Source of the DNA: Tistrella mobilis
GTDB lineage: Bacteria; Pseudomonadota; Alphaproteobacteria; Tistrellales; Tistrellaceae
NCBI RefSeq assembly: GCF_041468085.1
Contig: NZ_CP121017.1
Coordinates: 4,127,501-4,191,500 of the forward strand
Direction of reading: 5' to 3'
Length of the DNA stretch: 64,000 bases
Positions 1-11,453 of this stretch are shown here, in pieces. Position 1 is the first letter of the stretch, and the number at the start of each line of letters is the position of its first letter. The notes beneath the pieces are model-generated. The model was not told the DNA's origin. It did not search any database and saw only the letters and a list, made by a program, of their open reading frames with translations. Both the position numbers and the translations under genes were made by a program.

Positions 1-63
1 CGCAGCGCCTCGGCCACCCTGGCCAGCACCACCACCTCGACGCCGGGGCGCTCCACCGAGTGA
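1..63 (+). CDS. Possible 3' end of a gene cut by the left edge
   Basis: Twenty codons, Ser/Thr/Ala-rich, all ending in G or C, run from the window edge to a TGA at 61-63, 40 bases before a strong symmetrical hairpin that also lies behind clpB. A shared bidirectional terminator between convergent genes would explain this. The minus strand of the same stretch is also open with G/C third positions and reads a plausible peptide, so strand and reality are uncertain. No function can be given. Confidence 0.25.
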   Translation, partial: RSASATLASTTTSTPGRSTE

Positions 64-102
64 GCCGGCCGCTCCTCGCGGAACCATCCCGGACAGACGA
101 GA

Positions 103-136
103 AAAGCCCCCGCCTGATCACTCAGGCGGGGGCTTT
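103..136 (-). terminator. Rho-independent terminator behind clpB
   Basis: A perfect 15-bp stem (103-117 with 122-136) closes on the 4-base loop TCAC. Arms begin AAAGCCCCCGC and end GCGGGGGCTTT, so either strand gives a hairpin flanked by A and T runs. It lies 30 bases after the clpB stop and could also serve a gene entering from the left edge. Confidence 0.85.
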
Positions 137-165
137 CTTAATCCGCAGGTCGGGTCGGATGCCGG

Positions 166-2763
<2,598 letters not shown>

Positions 2764-2880
2764 GCCGTGGCGTCCCTCGACGATCGTCCGATGGAATGGC
2801 GCACGTCCCTGCATTCGTGGCGACGGCACCGACCGACCTGACCCGGCGATCCTCCGCTGCTGCGGCCGGCCGCCGGGCGG

Positions 2881-2934
2881 GCCGGTTGCCCCCGGCCCAC
2901 ATCCCATGTGGTGAACCGGCAACAGTCGTGCAAG
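2881..2934 (-). promoter_or_regulatory. Candidate clpB heat-shock promoter within nested inverted repeats
   Basis: Read on the minus strand, CTTGCA (2929-2934) and CCACAT (2906-2911) lie 17 bases apart, loosely like a sigma-32 promoter. The same segment holds an inner inverted repeat CCACAT/ATGTGG (2897-2902, 2906-2911) inside an outer one GCCGGTT/AACCGGC (2881-2887, 2914-2920). The match to heat-shock consensus is partial, so this is a candidate only. Confidence 0.3.
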
Positions 2935-3002
2935 ATCGCCTCGCACCATCTTCACGCATCGCTATGATGCGGATCTGACCTGCCCTTCCAGGAGACCGAG
3001 GG

Positions 3003-3773
3003 ATGGCCGACGGCGCCTTGATCGACATCAACCGCTTCCCCGTGAAGAGCCTGTCGGTGGACCGGCTGGCGGAAGCCCGGCTGGAGACCGGTGCCGGCCT
3101 GCCCGCCGACCGCCGCTTTGCCTTTGCGAAGATCGGCACCCAGCCCAACCCCTTCCAGCCCGAATGGCGGCCGAAAGCCGCCTTCCATGTGATGGTGACC
3201 GAAGCGCGCATGGCGGCGATCGCCTGCCGCTACGACACCGCGACCGATCGCCTGGTGCTGACCCTGCCGGATGGCGAGGCGATCGCCGGACAGGGTGATG
3301 ATCCGGATTTCGCGATCCGTGCCGGCCAGCTGGTCGCGCGCCATCTGGAACTGGCCCCGGCGAAGGCGCCGATGCTGGTGAAGGCCCGGGCGGGCTCGTT
3401 CACCGACAAGGAACGCCAGATGCTTTCGATCACCAATCTGGCAAGCGGCCGGGCACTGGCCCATGCCATGGAACTTGCACCCGACGCCCTGGATCCGCTG
3501 CGCTTCCGCAACAACCTGGTCGCCGATTTCGGCGAGCCCTGGATCGAACGCGACCTGATCGGCCGCACGATCGACATCGGCGAGGTGGCTGTCGAGGTGG
3601 TGGCGCCGGTCATCCGCTGTGCCGCCACTCATGTCCGCCCTGGCACCGCCATCCGGGATCTGGAGGTCCTGCCGGCTCTCTCTGCCACTCAGGGTCACAA
3701 GGAGTTCGGCGTCTTCACCGTGGTGACCCGGCCGGGCACGATTCGCGCCGGCGATGCGATCACGATCCGCTGA
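3003..3773 (+). CDS. MOSC domain-containing molybdenum cofactor sulfurase-like protein
   Basis: A 256-residue protein with an N-terminal MOSC_N beta-barrel (about 5-115) and a C-terminal MOSC domain (about 120-255). The family conserved cysteine appears near residue 203 in the string VIRCAATHVRPGT. MOSC proteins bind or transfer the molybdenum cofactor or its sulfur; YcbX-like members help reduce N-hydroxylated compounds. The specific substrate cannot be read from sequence. ATG at 3003 follows an AGGAGACCGAGGG ribosome-binding stretch. It is divergent from clpB and convergent with the DUF4167 gene. An inverted repeat GCATC/GATGC (2956-2960, 2966-2970) lies just upstream. Confidence 0.85.
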   Translation: MADGALIDINRFPVKSLSVDRLAEARLETGAGLPADRRFAFAKIGTQPNPFQPEWRPKAAFHVMVTEARMAAIACRYDTATDRLVLTLPDGEAIAGQGDDPDFAIRAGQLVARHLELAPAKAPMLVKARAGSFTDKERQMLSITNLASGRALAHAMELAPDALDPLRFRNNLVADFGEPWIERDLIGRTIDIGEVAVEVVAPVIRCAATHVRPGTAIRDLEVLPALSATQGHKEFGVFTVVTRPGTIRAGDAITIR

Positions 3774-3803
3774 GCCTTCCCCGGCAACAACCCGCCCCGA
3801 AAC

Positions 3804-3842
3804 ACGAACGCCGCCGTCGGGACAACCGACGGCGGCGTTCGT
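3804..3842. terminator. Bidirectional terminator between MOSC and DUF4167 genes
   Basis: A perfect 17-bp inverted repeat (3804-3820 with 3826-3842) around the loop GACAA sits between two convergent genes. T-tracts are short on both sides, so it is a strong hairpin rather than a textbook intrinsic terminator. Confidence 0.75.
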
Positions 3843-3872
3843 TCAGGCGACAATGACAGCAGACCAGGCTCG

Positions 3873-5135
3873 TCAGCCGGCCTCACCCTCATCCGCATCG
3901 GTCGCCTTGCGGCGGGTGCGGGTGGTGGTGGTCGCACGCTTGCGGACCGGCTTCTCGGCCACCGCGGCACCCTCGGCGGCCGCTGCTTCCGCGGCCGCTG
4001 CCATCTCCGCCTTGGTACGGCGGGTACGGCGCGGCTTGGGCGCCTCTGCCTCGCCGGCATCTGCCGGCGCGGCCTCGGCGGTCCTGGTGCTCCGGCGACG
4101 CGGCGCGGGAGCCGGCTCGGCCGGCTGATCGGCCGCCGGTGCCGAAGCGGCAGGGGCTGACGCCGCGGGGGCCGGGGTCACGGGTGCCGGGGCGACGGGC
4201 GCAGGGGCGACGGGCGCCGGAGCAGCAGGCGCCGGAGCGACCGGCGCAGCGGCAGGCTTTTCAACCGGCATCGGCTTCTCGACCACCGGAGCCGGCGCGG
4301 GCTGCTCGACAACCGGCTGCGGTGCCGGCACCGGGGGCAGGTCACCCGCCGGGCGCCGCTCACGCAGCTGCTCGCCACCGAACAGGTCGCTCTCTCCGCC
4401 CCGCTCGGTCTCGCGATCCTCGCGGCCCTCGCCACGATTGCCACGACGACCACGACGGCGACGACCGCCACGCTCGTCATCCCGATCACTACGGTCCGGC
4501 CGATCACTCCGTTCAGGCCGATCACCACGGTCGCCGCGCTCGGGACGGTCACCGCGCTCGGGCCGGTCGCCACGCTCAGGGCGGTCGCCGCGCTCGGGAC
4601 GGTCGGCACGCTCAGGGCGCTCACCGCGTTCGGTGCGGTCGCCACGATCGAAACGGTTGCCACGTTCGAAACGGTCACCGCGCTCACGATCACCGCGGTC
4701 GAAGCGGTCACCCCGGGCCTGGCGCTCCACCGGTTCCACGGCCTCGTCGTCACCCTCGGCGTCGCCGCTCTCGGTGTCGTCTTCGTCGGACTCGGTTTCC
4801 GTTCCCGGACGCGAGAACCGATCCTGGACCGGGATCCGGTCGGTACGGTTTTCGTCCTGGGTGCCGTTCATCAGGCGCAGATAGTGTTCGGCATGCTGCA
4901 GGCAGCTTTCCGCCAGCACCCGGTCGCCCGAACTCGACGCATCACGGGCTGCGGCAAGATAGCGGTCGATGACCTGGGACAGGTTGCCCTTGATCTTGCC
5001 GGCGGGGCCGTTGCTCTCAAAGATCCGGTTGCGGTTGACCGGCTGCTGCGGCCGGGGGCGGCCGCCGCCGCCACCACCGCCGCCACCCTGCTGCCGTCCC
5101 ATGCGCGTCCGCTTGGAATTCGGGCCGTTCCTCAT
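3873..5135 (-). CDS. DUF4167 protein with Arg/Asp-rich repeats
   Basis: A 420-residue protein whose N-terminal ~95 residues form the alphaproteobacterial DUF4167 domain, including a Gly run and the segment RNRIFESNGPAGKIKGN. After it come an acidic stretch, a long hydrophilic region built on the hexapeptide RGDRPE (about residues 135-230), an Arg/Gly tract, a Pro/Ala-rich linker, and a Lys/Arg-rich C-terminus. The charge pattern suggests nucleic-acid or ribosome binding, but the domain function is unknown to me. It follows prmC in the same direction, consistent with the common clpB/DUF4167/prmC/prfA neighbourhood in alphaproteobacteria. Confidence 0.85.
   Translation of the reverse strand: MRNGPNSKRTRMGRQQGGGGGGGGGRPRPQQPVNRNRIFESNGPAGKIKGNLSQVIDRYLAAARDASSSGDRVLAESCLQHAEHYLRLMNGTQDENRTDRIPVQDRFSRPGTETESDEDDTESGDAEGDDEAVEPVERQARGDRFDRGDRERGDRFERGNRFDRGDRTERGERPERADRPERGDRPERGDRPERGDRPERGDRGDRPERSDRPDRSDRDDERGGRRRRGRRGNRGEGREDRETERGGESDLFGGEQLRERRPAGDLPPVPAPQPVVEQPAPAPVVEKPMPVEKPAAAPVAPAPAAPAPVAPAPVAPAPVTPAPAASAPAASAPAADQPAEPAPAPRRRSTRTAEAAPADAGEAEAPKPRRTRRTKAEMAAAAEAAAAEGAAVAEKPVRKRATTTTRTRRKATDADEGEAG
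4480..4715 (-). repeat. 18-base tandem repeats coding RGDRPE
   Basis: Within the DUF4167 gene the protein reads repeated RGDRPE and degenerate RGDRFE/RADRPE units. Several adjacent 18-base units are nearly identical at DNA level (about 4525-4620), and the flanks are more diverged. This invites slippage or recombination and copy number may vary between strains. Confidence 0.8.
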
Positions 5136-5298
5136 GTCAGTCCAAGCCGTCCTATCTGTTCTGTGTTACGGCCGAACGGGCCGTCGATGTGCCAGGTGGC
5201 AAATACTTTTGCGCCCTCTCCGCAGGGCTGTCATGACCGGGCCAGAGACCGGAAACCGCCGGCCGATCGCAGGCGACGCAGCCGAAGTCCCGTATCGC

Positions 5299-6195
5299 TC
5301 AGGGCGCCACCGCTGCGGCGTGCCGCGCAGTCACGCAGCGTCCGATGCGGCCCAGATCATTCCTGACGGATGTCGTCAATCCCAGGTCGCCGAAGAGGCG
5401 CTCCACATCCCGCGCCTGTCCTCGTCCGACTTCCACACATGCGAACCCGTCGGGGTGCAGCAGGCGTGCAATCACGGGCACCAGGGCCCGATATGCCTCA
5501 AGACCATCATCGCCGCCATCAAGGGCAAGATGTGGCTCGTGCCGCGCAACCTCCGGATCCAGGGTCCGGATTTCATTGGTAGGTATATAAGGCGGGTTCG
5601 AGACGATCAAGTCGAATACGTGGCCGGGAGCAGCCGAAAGCGCGGTTGCCCAGTCACCGACGATCACCGCCGCCCGGCCGGGCGCGATCCGCGCCAGATT
5701 GCCCTGCGCCACCCGCGCGGCCGCCTGGGAACGGTCGACCGCAACCGCGCGAGCCTCGGGCAGTTCGGTGAGCAGAGCCGCCGGCAGACAGCCCGAACCG
5801 GTGCCGAGATCCAGAATCCGCCAGGGATGACCACGTCCTCGACCATCGTCATCGACGAAATCCAGCACGGCTTCGATCAGCGTCTCGGTATCGGGCCGGG
5901 GGGTCAGCACATCGGCGGTGACATCGACGTCGATGGTCCAGAAGCCACGGGTGCCGAGGATCTGGGAGAGCGGTTCACGGGCGAGCCGGCGCGCAAGCAT
6001 CGCTTCGGCCGCGCTGCGCGCGCCCGGCGAAACCGGCAGATGGCCACGGGTCAGCAGGCCCGCCGCGTCCAGCCCCGTCACCCGCTCCACGATCAACCGC
6101 GCTTCAAGGCCGGCATCCGCGCCGGCGATGTCTGCCAGCCGGACCGTCAGCATCCGACGCAGGGCATCCGCGTCACCGCCGCCTGCCCCGTTCAT
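5299..6195 (-). CDS. prmC: Peptide chain release factor N5-glutamine methyltransferase PrmC
   Basis: Methylates the glutamine of the GGQ motif in RF1 and RF2 with S-adenosylmethionine, raising termination efficiency. The 298-residue product has the N-terminal helical PrmC domain and a Rossmann methyltransferase fold with the SAM loop [10 protein letters not shown] (about 127-136) and the catalytic NPPY tetrapeptide near 200. Its ATG overlaps the stop of prfA by four bases (ATGA, 6192-6195), so the enzyme is translationally coupled to its own substrate. Confidence 0.96.
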   Translation of the reverse strand: MNGAGGGDADALRRMLTVRLADIAGADAGLEARLIVERVTGLDAAGLLTRGHLPVSPGARSAAEAMLARRLAREPLSQILGTRGFWTIDVDVTADVLTPRPDTETLIEAVLDFVDDDGRGRGHPWRILDLGTGSGCLPAALLTELPEARAVAVDRSQAAARVAQGNLARIAPGRAAVIVGDWATALSAAPGHVFDLIVSNPPYIPTNEIRTLDPEVARHEPHLALDGGDDGLEAYRALVPVIARLLHPDGFACVEVGRGQARDVERLFGDLGLTTSVRNDLGRIGRCVTARHAAAVAP

Positions 6196-7280
6196 GCGCC
6201 GGTCTCGTCCAGGGCCGCCAGCCGGGCGGCCTGATCCTCGGTCACCAGTGCCTCGATCAGCTCGCCCAGCGCCTCACCCGCCACCACCTTGTCGAGCTTG
6301 TAGAGGGTGAGACCGATGCGGTGATCCGTCACCCGGTTCTGCGGGAAGTTGTAGGTTCGGATCCGCTCGGATCGATCGCCCGATCCGACCAGGCCGCGCC
6401 GCTCTGCCGCACGTGCCTCGGCCGCCGCATCTCGGGCCTGCTCGAACAGGCGCGCCCGCAGGATCTTGAGCGCCTTGGCCCGGTTCTTGTGCTGGGACCG
6501 CTCATCCTGCTGCACCACGACGATGCCGGTCGGCAAATGGGTGATGCGGACCGCGCTGTCGGTGGTGTTGACGTGCTGGCCGCCGGCACCGCTGGACCGG
6601 AAAACGTCGATCTTCAGATCCGCCGCGTCGATGGCGATGTCGACCTCTTCCGCCTCGGGAAGGACGGCGACCGTTGCCGCCGATGTGTGGATGCGGCCCT
6701 GGGCTTCGGTCTCGGGCACGCGCTGCACACGATGGACACCGCTCTCGAATTTCAGCCGGCCATAGACGCCTGCGCCCTCAATCTCCGCGACGACTTCCCG
6801 GAAGCCGCCCAGATCGCTCGCGGTCGCCTGCAGCAGCGAGACCCGCCAGCCGGCCTCCTGGGCGTAGCGCTGGTACATGCGGAAGAGGTCAGCCGCGAAC
6901 AGGGCCGCCTCCTCACCGCCGGTACCGGCCCGGATTTCAAGGATGGCGCTGCGGTCATCGGCCTCGTCGCGCGGCAGCAGCATCACCCGGACGGAGCGGT
7001 CGAGCGCCTGGCATTCGGCTTCCAGGCTGCGGCACTCCTCTTCGGCAAGCGCCCGCATCTCGGCATCGGCAGCCGGGTCGCCGGCCATCGCACGGGTTTC
7101 GGCCAGTTCGCGCTCGGCCTCACGCTGCCGGCGCACCGCCTGGGCCAGCTCATCCAGTCCGGCGAATTCACGCGACAGGCGCACATAGTCGCCCGACCCG
7201 GCAACGGCCGGGTCGGCGAGCCGCGCCGCCAGTTCCTCATGGCGGCGCAGAACCTGATCGAGCTTGGCCTGAAGCGACAT
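6192..7280 (-). CDS. prfA: Peptide chain release factor 1
   Basis: Recognises UAA and UAG stop codons and triggers peptide release. The start at 7280 gives 362 residues, beginning [17 protein letters not shown], the usual RF1 length; a longer in-frame reading to 7397 runs into hisS. The GGQ motif is seen as GAGGQHVN near 234. The codon-recognition tripeptide is P-E-T in RVPETE near 187, RF1 style (PxT) rather than RF2 (SPF). It follows hisS by ten bases and overlaps prmC by four, so hisS-prfA-prmC looks like one transcription unit. Confidence 0.97.
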   Translation of the reverse strand: MSLQAKLDQVLRRHEELAARLADPAVAGSGDYVRLSREFAGLDELAQAVRRQREAERELAETRAMAGDPAADAEMRALAEEECRSLEAECQALDRSVRVMLLPRDEADDRSAILEIRAGTGGEEAALFAADLFRMYQRYAQEAGWRVSLLQATASDLGGFREVVAEIEGAGVYGRLKFESGVHRVQRVPETEAQGRIHTSAATVAVLPEAEEVDIAIDAADLKIDVFRSSGAGGQHVNTTDSAVRITHLPTGIVVVQQDERSQHKNRAKALKILRARLFEQARDAAAEARAAERRGLVGSGDRSERIRTYNFPQNRVTDHRIGLTLYKLDKVVAGEALGELIEALVTEDQAARLAALDETGA

Positions 7281-7290
7281 GACCTGAAGG

Positions 7291-8535
7291 TCAGCCCCGG
7301 GCAGCGAGACGATCGACGAGATCGGCCAGCGCCACCTCGGTCTGCGCACCGTCGTCCAGGCTCTTGAGCTTTGCGGCCCCCCGGGCGAGTTCGTCATCGC
7401 CGAAGATCACGGCCCGCGCGGCACCGACCCGGTCTGCGCGCTTCATGCGCTTCTTCAGATTGCCGCCATAGCCGAGGTCGACCACGATACCCGCCTTGCG
7501 CAGGCGGCGGGCCAGAACCATGGCCTCCGCTTCGGCAGCGGGCCCCAGCGGCACCAGCGCCACCGGCCGGACGGTGGCGGCCGGCGGCTCTGCCAGCAGC
7601 GACAGCCGCTCGACGCCGGCCGCCCAGCCGACACCGGGGGTCTCGGCGCCGCCCATCTGGCCGATCAGGCCGTCATAGCGGCCGCCGGCCAGGACCGTGC
7701 CCTGGGCACCCAGCCGGTCGGTCACGAATTCAAAGGTTGTGTGGCAGTAATAGTCGAGCCCGCGCACCAGATAGACATTGCGGCGGTAGGGGATGCCCAG
7801 CCGGTCGAGCCCGGCCAGCACGGTTGCGAAGAAATCGGCCGCATGGGGCGTCAGATAGTCGTCGAAACGGGGGGCGTTCGCCACCACCTCGCGATCGCCG
7901 GCATCCTTGCTGTCCAGCACCCGCAGCGGATTGCGGTGCAGCCGCTCGCGGCTGTCGTCGGACAGGCGGTCGATATGGCCTTCCAGATAGGCGACCAGGG
8001 CGGTCCGATAGGCGTTGCGGCTCTCCATATCGCCGATCGTGTTGATCTCGAGCATGGTGTCGCCCAGCACGCCCAGCCGATCGAGGATGTCGGCACCAAG
8101 TGCGATGACCTCAATGTCGCCGGTCGGCTCCGGCACGCCCAACAGTTCGACGCCGATCTGGTGGAACTGGCGCATCCGGCCCTTCTGCGGGCGCTCGTAG
8201 CGGAACATCGGGCCGCGGTAGAAATATTTGAGCGGCACCTGCTGCAGCAATCCGCCCGAAATTGCCGCCCGGGCGACACCGGCCGTGCCTTCGGGACGAA
8301 GCGTCAGCCCCTCGCCGCCGCGATCGGCGAAGGTGTACATCTCCTTGGTCACGACGTCCGATGTGTCGCCCAGGGTACGTTTGAACACCTCGGTGAACTC
8401 GAAGATCGGGGTCGCGATCTCGCCATAGCCGTAGGTGGTGCCGACATCGGCCACCGCATCGAAGACGTTGCGATAGCGCGGCATCTCGTCGGGCAGGATG
8501 TCGTGGGTGCCGCGCACCGGCTGCAGCTTGGCCAA
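7291..8535 (-). CDS. hisS: Histidyl-tRNA synthetase
   Basis: Class II aminoacyl-tRNA synthetase charging tRNA-His in the cytosol. The 414-residue product opens with [14 protein letters not shown], contains class II motif 2 (around [16 protein letters not shown]), the HisRS signature [11 protein letters not shown] and AGGRYDGL, and ends in an anticodon-binding domain. Length and motif order are typical. It is followed after ten bases by prfA. The 95-base gap upstream, towards ispG, carries a short tandem repeat. Confidence 0.97.
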   Translation of the reverse strand: MAKLQPVRGTHDILPDEMPRYRNVFDAVADVGTTYGYGEIATPIFEFTEVFKRTLGDTSDVVTKEMYTFADRGGEGLTLRPEGTAGVARAAISGGLLQQVPLKYFYRGPMFRYERPQKGRMRQFHQIGVELLGVPEPTGDIEVIALGADILDRLGVLGDTMLEINTIGDMESRNAYRTALVAYLEGHIDRLSDDSRERLHRNPLRVLDSKDAGDREVVANAPRFDDYLTPHAADFFATVLAGLDRLGIPYRRNVYLVRGLDYYCHTTFEFVTDRLGAQGTVLAGGRYDGLIGQMGGAETPGVGWAAGVERLSLLAEPPAATVRPVALVPLGPAAEAEAMVLARRLRKAGIVVDLGYGGNLKKRMKRADRVGAARAVIFGDDELARGAAKLKSLDDGAQTEVALADLVDRLAARG

Positions 8536-8599
8536 GGCTGGGGTCTCCGTCAGGCAGGTTCTGGACTGTCTTCGAGGGGAAGCGTCGCTTGAAGGGAAA

Positions 8600-8625
8600 G
8601 CGTCGGGCTTGGGCGTCGGGCTTGG
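8600..8625. repeat. Tandem 13-bp repeat between ispG and hisS
   Basis: The unit GCGTCGGGCTTGG occurs twice back to back (8600-8612 and 8613-8625), with a related GAAGCGTCGCTTG just before at 8579-8591. It lies across the 3' end of the ispG message, before hisS. No function is evident. Confidence 0.7.
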
Positions 8626-8630
8626 AAGGA

Positions 8631-9770
8631 TCAGCCTTCGGCTGCGACCTTGCGCTTCAGCGTGGTCATGGCGGTATCGCCGGCGGCAATCGCCTCGGCG
8701 CGGGCCTCGACCAGTTCGACGATATGATCGATCAGCCGGTCGTCATTGACCTTATGGTCGGGCGCGCCGTTGATGTAGACCAGATGATGGCCGCCACCGC
8801 CGGTGACACCGATCTCGGTCTCGCGCGCCTCTCCCGGTCCGTTGACCACACAGCCGATCACCGACAGCGAGATCGGCACGGTGATATGGCCAAGCCGCTC
8901 TTCCAGCTTCGCGACGGTATCGATGACCTGGAAACGCTGCCGGGCGCAGGAGGGACAGGAGACGATCGTCACCCCCCGCCGGCGCAGCCCCAGGCTCTTC
9001 AGGATGTCGTAGCCGACTTTCACCTCTTCGACCGGATCGGCCGACAGCGAAACCCGGATGGTGTCGCCGATACCCGACCAGAGCAGCATGCCGAGGCCGA
9101 TCGAGGATTTGACCGTCCCGGACCGCAACCCTCCCGCCTCGGTAATGCCCAGGTGCAGCGGGTAGTCGCAGGCCTCCGCCAACCCCTGATAGGCCGCAAC
9201 CGCCAGAAAGACGTCGGAGGCCTTCACGCTGATCTTGGTCTCGAAGAAATCGTTCTCTTCGAGGATGCGGATGTGGTTGAGCGCGCTCTCGACCATTGCC
9301 TCGGGGCAGGGCTCGCCATAGCGCTCCAGCAGCTCCCGCTCCAGGCTGCCGGCATTGACGCCGATGCGGATCGAGCAGCCGTGATCCTTCGCCGCCTTCA
9401 CCACCTCGCGCACGCGGCTGGCCGAGCCGATATTGCCGGGATTGATGCGCAGACAGGCCGCCCCCGCCTCGGCCGCCTCGATGGCGCGGCGGTAGTGAAA
9501 ATGGATATCGGCGACGATCGGAACCGGGCTGCCGGCCACGATCTGCTTCAGCGCCGCGGTCGAGTCCTCGTCAGGGCAGGACACCCGCACGATATCGGCG
9601 CCGGCCTCTGCCGCCCGACGGATCTGATCGAGCGTGCCGTCCACATCCGGGGTCTGGGTGTTGGTCATGGTCTGCACCGAAATCGGTGCATCGCCGCCGA
9701 CCTCGACCGGACCGACCCGGATCTTGCGGCTCTGGCGCCGCTCGATATGGCGATAGGCTCTGACGGTCAT
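8631..9770 (-). CDS. ispG: 4-hydroxy-3-methylbut-2-enyl diphosphate synthase IspG (GcpE)
   Basis: Iron-sulfur enzyme of the MEP pathway; it reductively dehydrates the cyclic diphosphate MEcPP to HMBPP for isoprenoid synthesis. The 379-residue product has the TIM-barrel half (starting [20 protein letters not shown]) and the C-terminal cluster-binding half. The three ligand cysteines are visible in SCPSCARQ near 271-275 and in [11 protein letters not shown] near 306, with the family glutamate just after. It lies downstream of the RodZ-like gene, a frequent pairing. Confidence 0.97.
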   Translation of the reverse strand: MTVRAYRHIERRQSRKIRVGPVEVGGDAPISVQTMTNTQTPDVDGTLDQIRRAAEAGADIVRVSCPDEDSTAALKQIVAGSPVPIVADIHFHYRRAIEAAEAGAACLRINPGNIGSASRVREVVKAAKDHGCSIRIGVNAGSLERELLERYGEPCPEAMVESALNHIRILEENDFFETKISVKASDVFLAVAAYQGLAEACDYPLHLGITEAGGLRSGTVKSSIGLGMLLWSGIGDTIRVSLSADPVEEVKVGYDILKSLGLRRRGVTIVSCPSCARQRFQVIDTVAKLEERLGHITVPISLSVIGCVVNGPGEARETEIGVTGGGGHHLVYINGAPDHKVNDDRLIDHIVELVEARAEAIAAGDTAMTTLKRKVAAEG

Positions 9771-9929
9771 GATGGCTTCCGTCGCTGATCATGGCCCGCG
9801 GACGGCAGAGATGGCCGCGGATGCCGGACGTTGAAGGACTTATCAGCCGCAGCCATGCCCGGCAAGGCTCATGGACGTGAGGCCAGGGATGCAGGCCGCG
9901 GAGGCGGAGCCGACACGAGGACCGGCCGA

Positions 9930-11183
9930 TCAGCCCGCCGATGCCTGCAGCGCCTGCCGGTCCAGGACGATGTTGCGCTTCACCACGCCGGCCGCACCAA
10001 GCGGCGGCAGGGCACGGCCGTCGACCTGAATCTCGATGCCGCCGGCATTGCCGGTGATCATGCTGGCGCCCATTGCATCGGCCGGCAGGTCATAGGTCTC
10101 ACCGGCCCGCAGGATGCGGCTGAACACGGTGGCACCACCGGGTGCGCGAATCTGCAGCCAGCTGTCGGCGGTGGCAACGATCCGGATGCCGCTGCCTGAC
10201 GTCGGCGCGGCAGGCCCCGTGGCCGGCGCTGCGGGCGCAGGGGTGGCCTGGGCCGCAGGGGGCTGCGTCGCAGGCGACGGGGTGGAAGGCGGCTGGGCGG
10301 CGGAAGGCGACGAGGCCGTGGCAGTCGGCGCGGTCGGCGCAGCCGTGGCAGGCGCCGGGGTCTGGGCCGCAGGCGCCCGGCCAGCGGGTGCCTGCGGGGT
10401 CGGTGCCTGAGTGGTCGGTGCCTGAGTGGTCGGTGCCTGAGTGGTCGGTGCCTGAGTGGTCGATGTCCGGGCGGCGGACGGCGCCTGGGCCGCCGGAGAA
10501 GATGTCACCGGTGCCGATGCCGAGGGTGCCGCCTCGGTGGCTTCCGTCTCTTCGGTCTGACGATCGGTCACCTCGGCGGCGGCGCGGTCGTCGGCGGTGG
10601 TCGCCGTCTGACCTGCCGTCGTGCCGGCACCGACCTGGGCAGCGTCACGCCCTTCACCACCCGACTGGAGCAGATAGGCCGGAACCTCGGCGACGGTGTC
10701 GGCGATCTGGTTCGGGGTCTCGCCGAAATAGCGCCAGCCGCCATAGGCGATCACGGCCAGCACGACCGCGACCACGATCACCGTGAAGCGCGGCATCTGG
10801 CCTTCTTCGGCCGGCGTCGGAAAATCGAGCGTATTGGCCTGGGGCACATGCTGCCCTTCGGCCTTGTAGCGCCGCAGCAGCTCCGGCACATCCAGGCCGA
10901 GAAAGGCACCATAAGAGCGCAGGAAGCCCATCACATAGGCGGGCGCCGGCAGCTCGGCATAGCGCCCCTCTTCCAGTGCCTCCAGATAGAGACGGCGGAT
11001 GCGCAGCTGGTCTGCAACCTGAGCGATGTCGTGTCCCTGACGCAGGCGCTCGCGTTTCAACAGCGCGCCAACGCCGGCGTAATCGCCGGATCCGCCGGTG
11101 GGGCCACCACCGGACCCGCCGGCCTCTCCGGCGTTCACGTCGTAGAGGTGCAGGCGGCTGCTGTTGGACGTTTGGCGCGCCAT
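9930..11183 (-). CDS. RodZ-like HTH membrane protein with DUF4115 C-terminus
   Basis: RodZ proteins bridge cytoplasmic MreB to the periplasmic wall-synthesis machinery and set rod shape. Start at 11183 gives 417 residues. Order seen: a low-complexity Gly-rich leader, a Cro-like HTH_25 domain (about 37-105, [19 protein letters not shown]), one membrane span near 130-150 ([18 protein letters not shown]), a long Thr/Ala/Pro/Gln-rich periplasmic linker that includes four exact TTQAP-type repeats, and a C-terminal DUF4115 beta domain (about 335-417). It precedes ispG in the same direction. The assignment rests on domain order; the symbol is withheld because the linker is long and divergent. Confidence 0.85.
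   Translation of the reverse strand: MARQTSNSSRLHLYDVNAGEAGGSGGGPTGGSGDYAGVGALLKRERLRQGHDIAQVADQLRIRRLYLEALEEGRYAELPAPAYVMGFLRSYGAFLGLDVPELLRRYKAEGQHVPQANTLDFPTPAEEGQMPRFTVIVVAVVLAVIAYGGWRYFGETPNQIADTVAEVPAYLLQSGGEGRDAAQVGAGTTAGQTATTADDRAAAEVTDRQTEETEATEAAPSASAPVTSSPAAQAPSAARTSTTQAPTTQAPTTQAPTTQAPTPQAPAGRAPAAQTPAPATAAPTAPTATASSPSAAQPPSTPSPATQPPAAQATPAPAAPATGPAAPTSGSGIRIVATADSWLQIRAPGGATVFSRILRAGETYDLPADAMGASMITGNAGGIEIQVDGRALPPLGAAGVVKRNIVLDRQALQASAG
10398..10457 (-). repeat. Four exact 15-base repeats in the RodZ-like linker
   Basis: The unit GGTCGGTGCCTGAGT (plus strand) occurs four times in tandem, encoding Thr-Thr-Gln-Ala-Pro steps in the periplasmic linker. A degenerate fifth copy follows at 10458. 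The unit is a multiple of three, so copy changes keep frame. Confidence 0.9.
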
Positions 11184-11453
11184 CGGCTGTCTCGATCGCT
11201 CCGGTCGCAGGGTCAGGATGCAGGCGGCACCCGCGCGAATTTCAAGGTGGGGCAGGGGCAGGCGGCCGTCAATGCGGACGTCATCGCCGCCGGCGCGGCC
11301 GGATGGCGGTGCGCAGCGGACGCACCCTCTGTTTTTGCGGTGCCGAATTGCGCAGACCCTACTCCCCGTCGCGCCCGAGCGCAAGGGGAGGCCTCGGATG
11401 CCGGGCCGGCTGCCCCGAAGCTCAAGCCTGGGATAAACCAGCGGAAACCGCTC

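Noticed and set aside
5176-5216. A TGGCACA on the minus strand upstream of the DUF4167 gene as another sigma-54 promoter
   Set aside because: GG and GC are spaced by ten bases, but the -12 element reads CGGCC and lacks the TT; probably chance.
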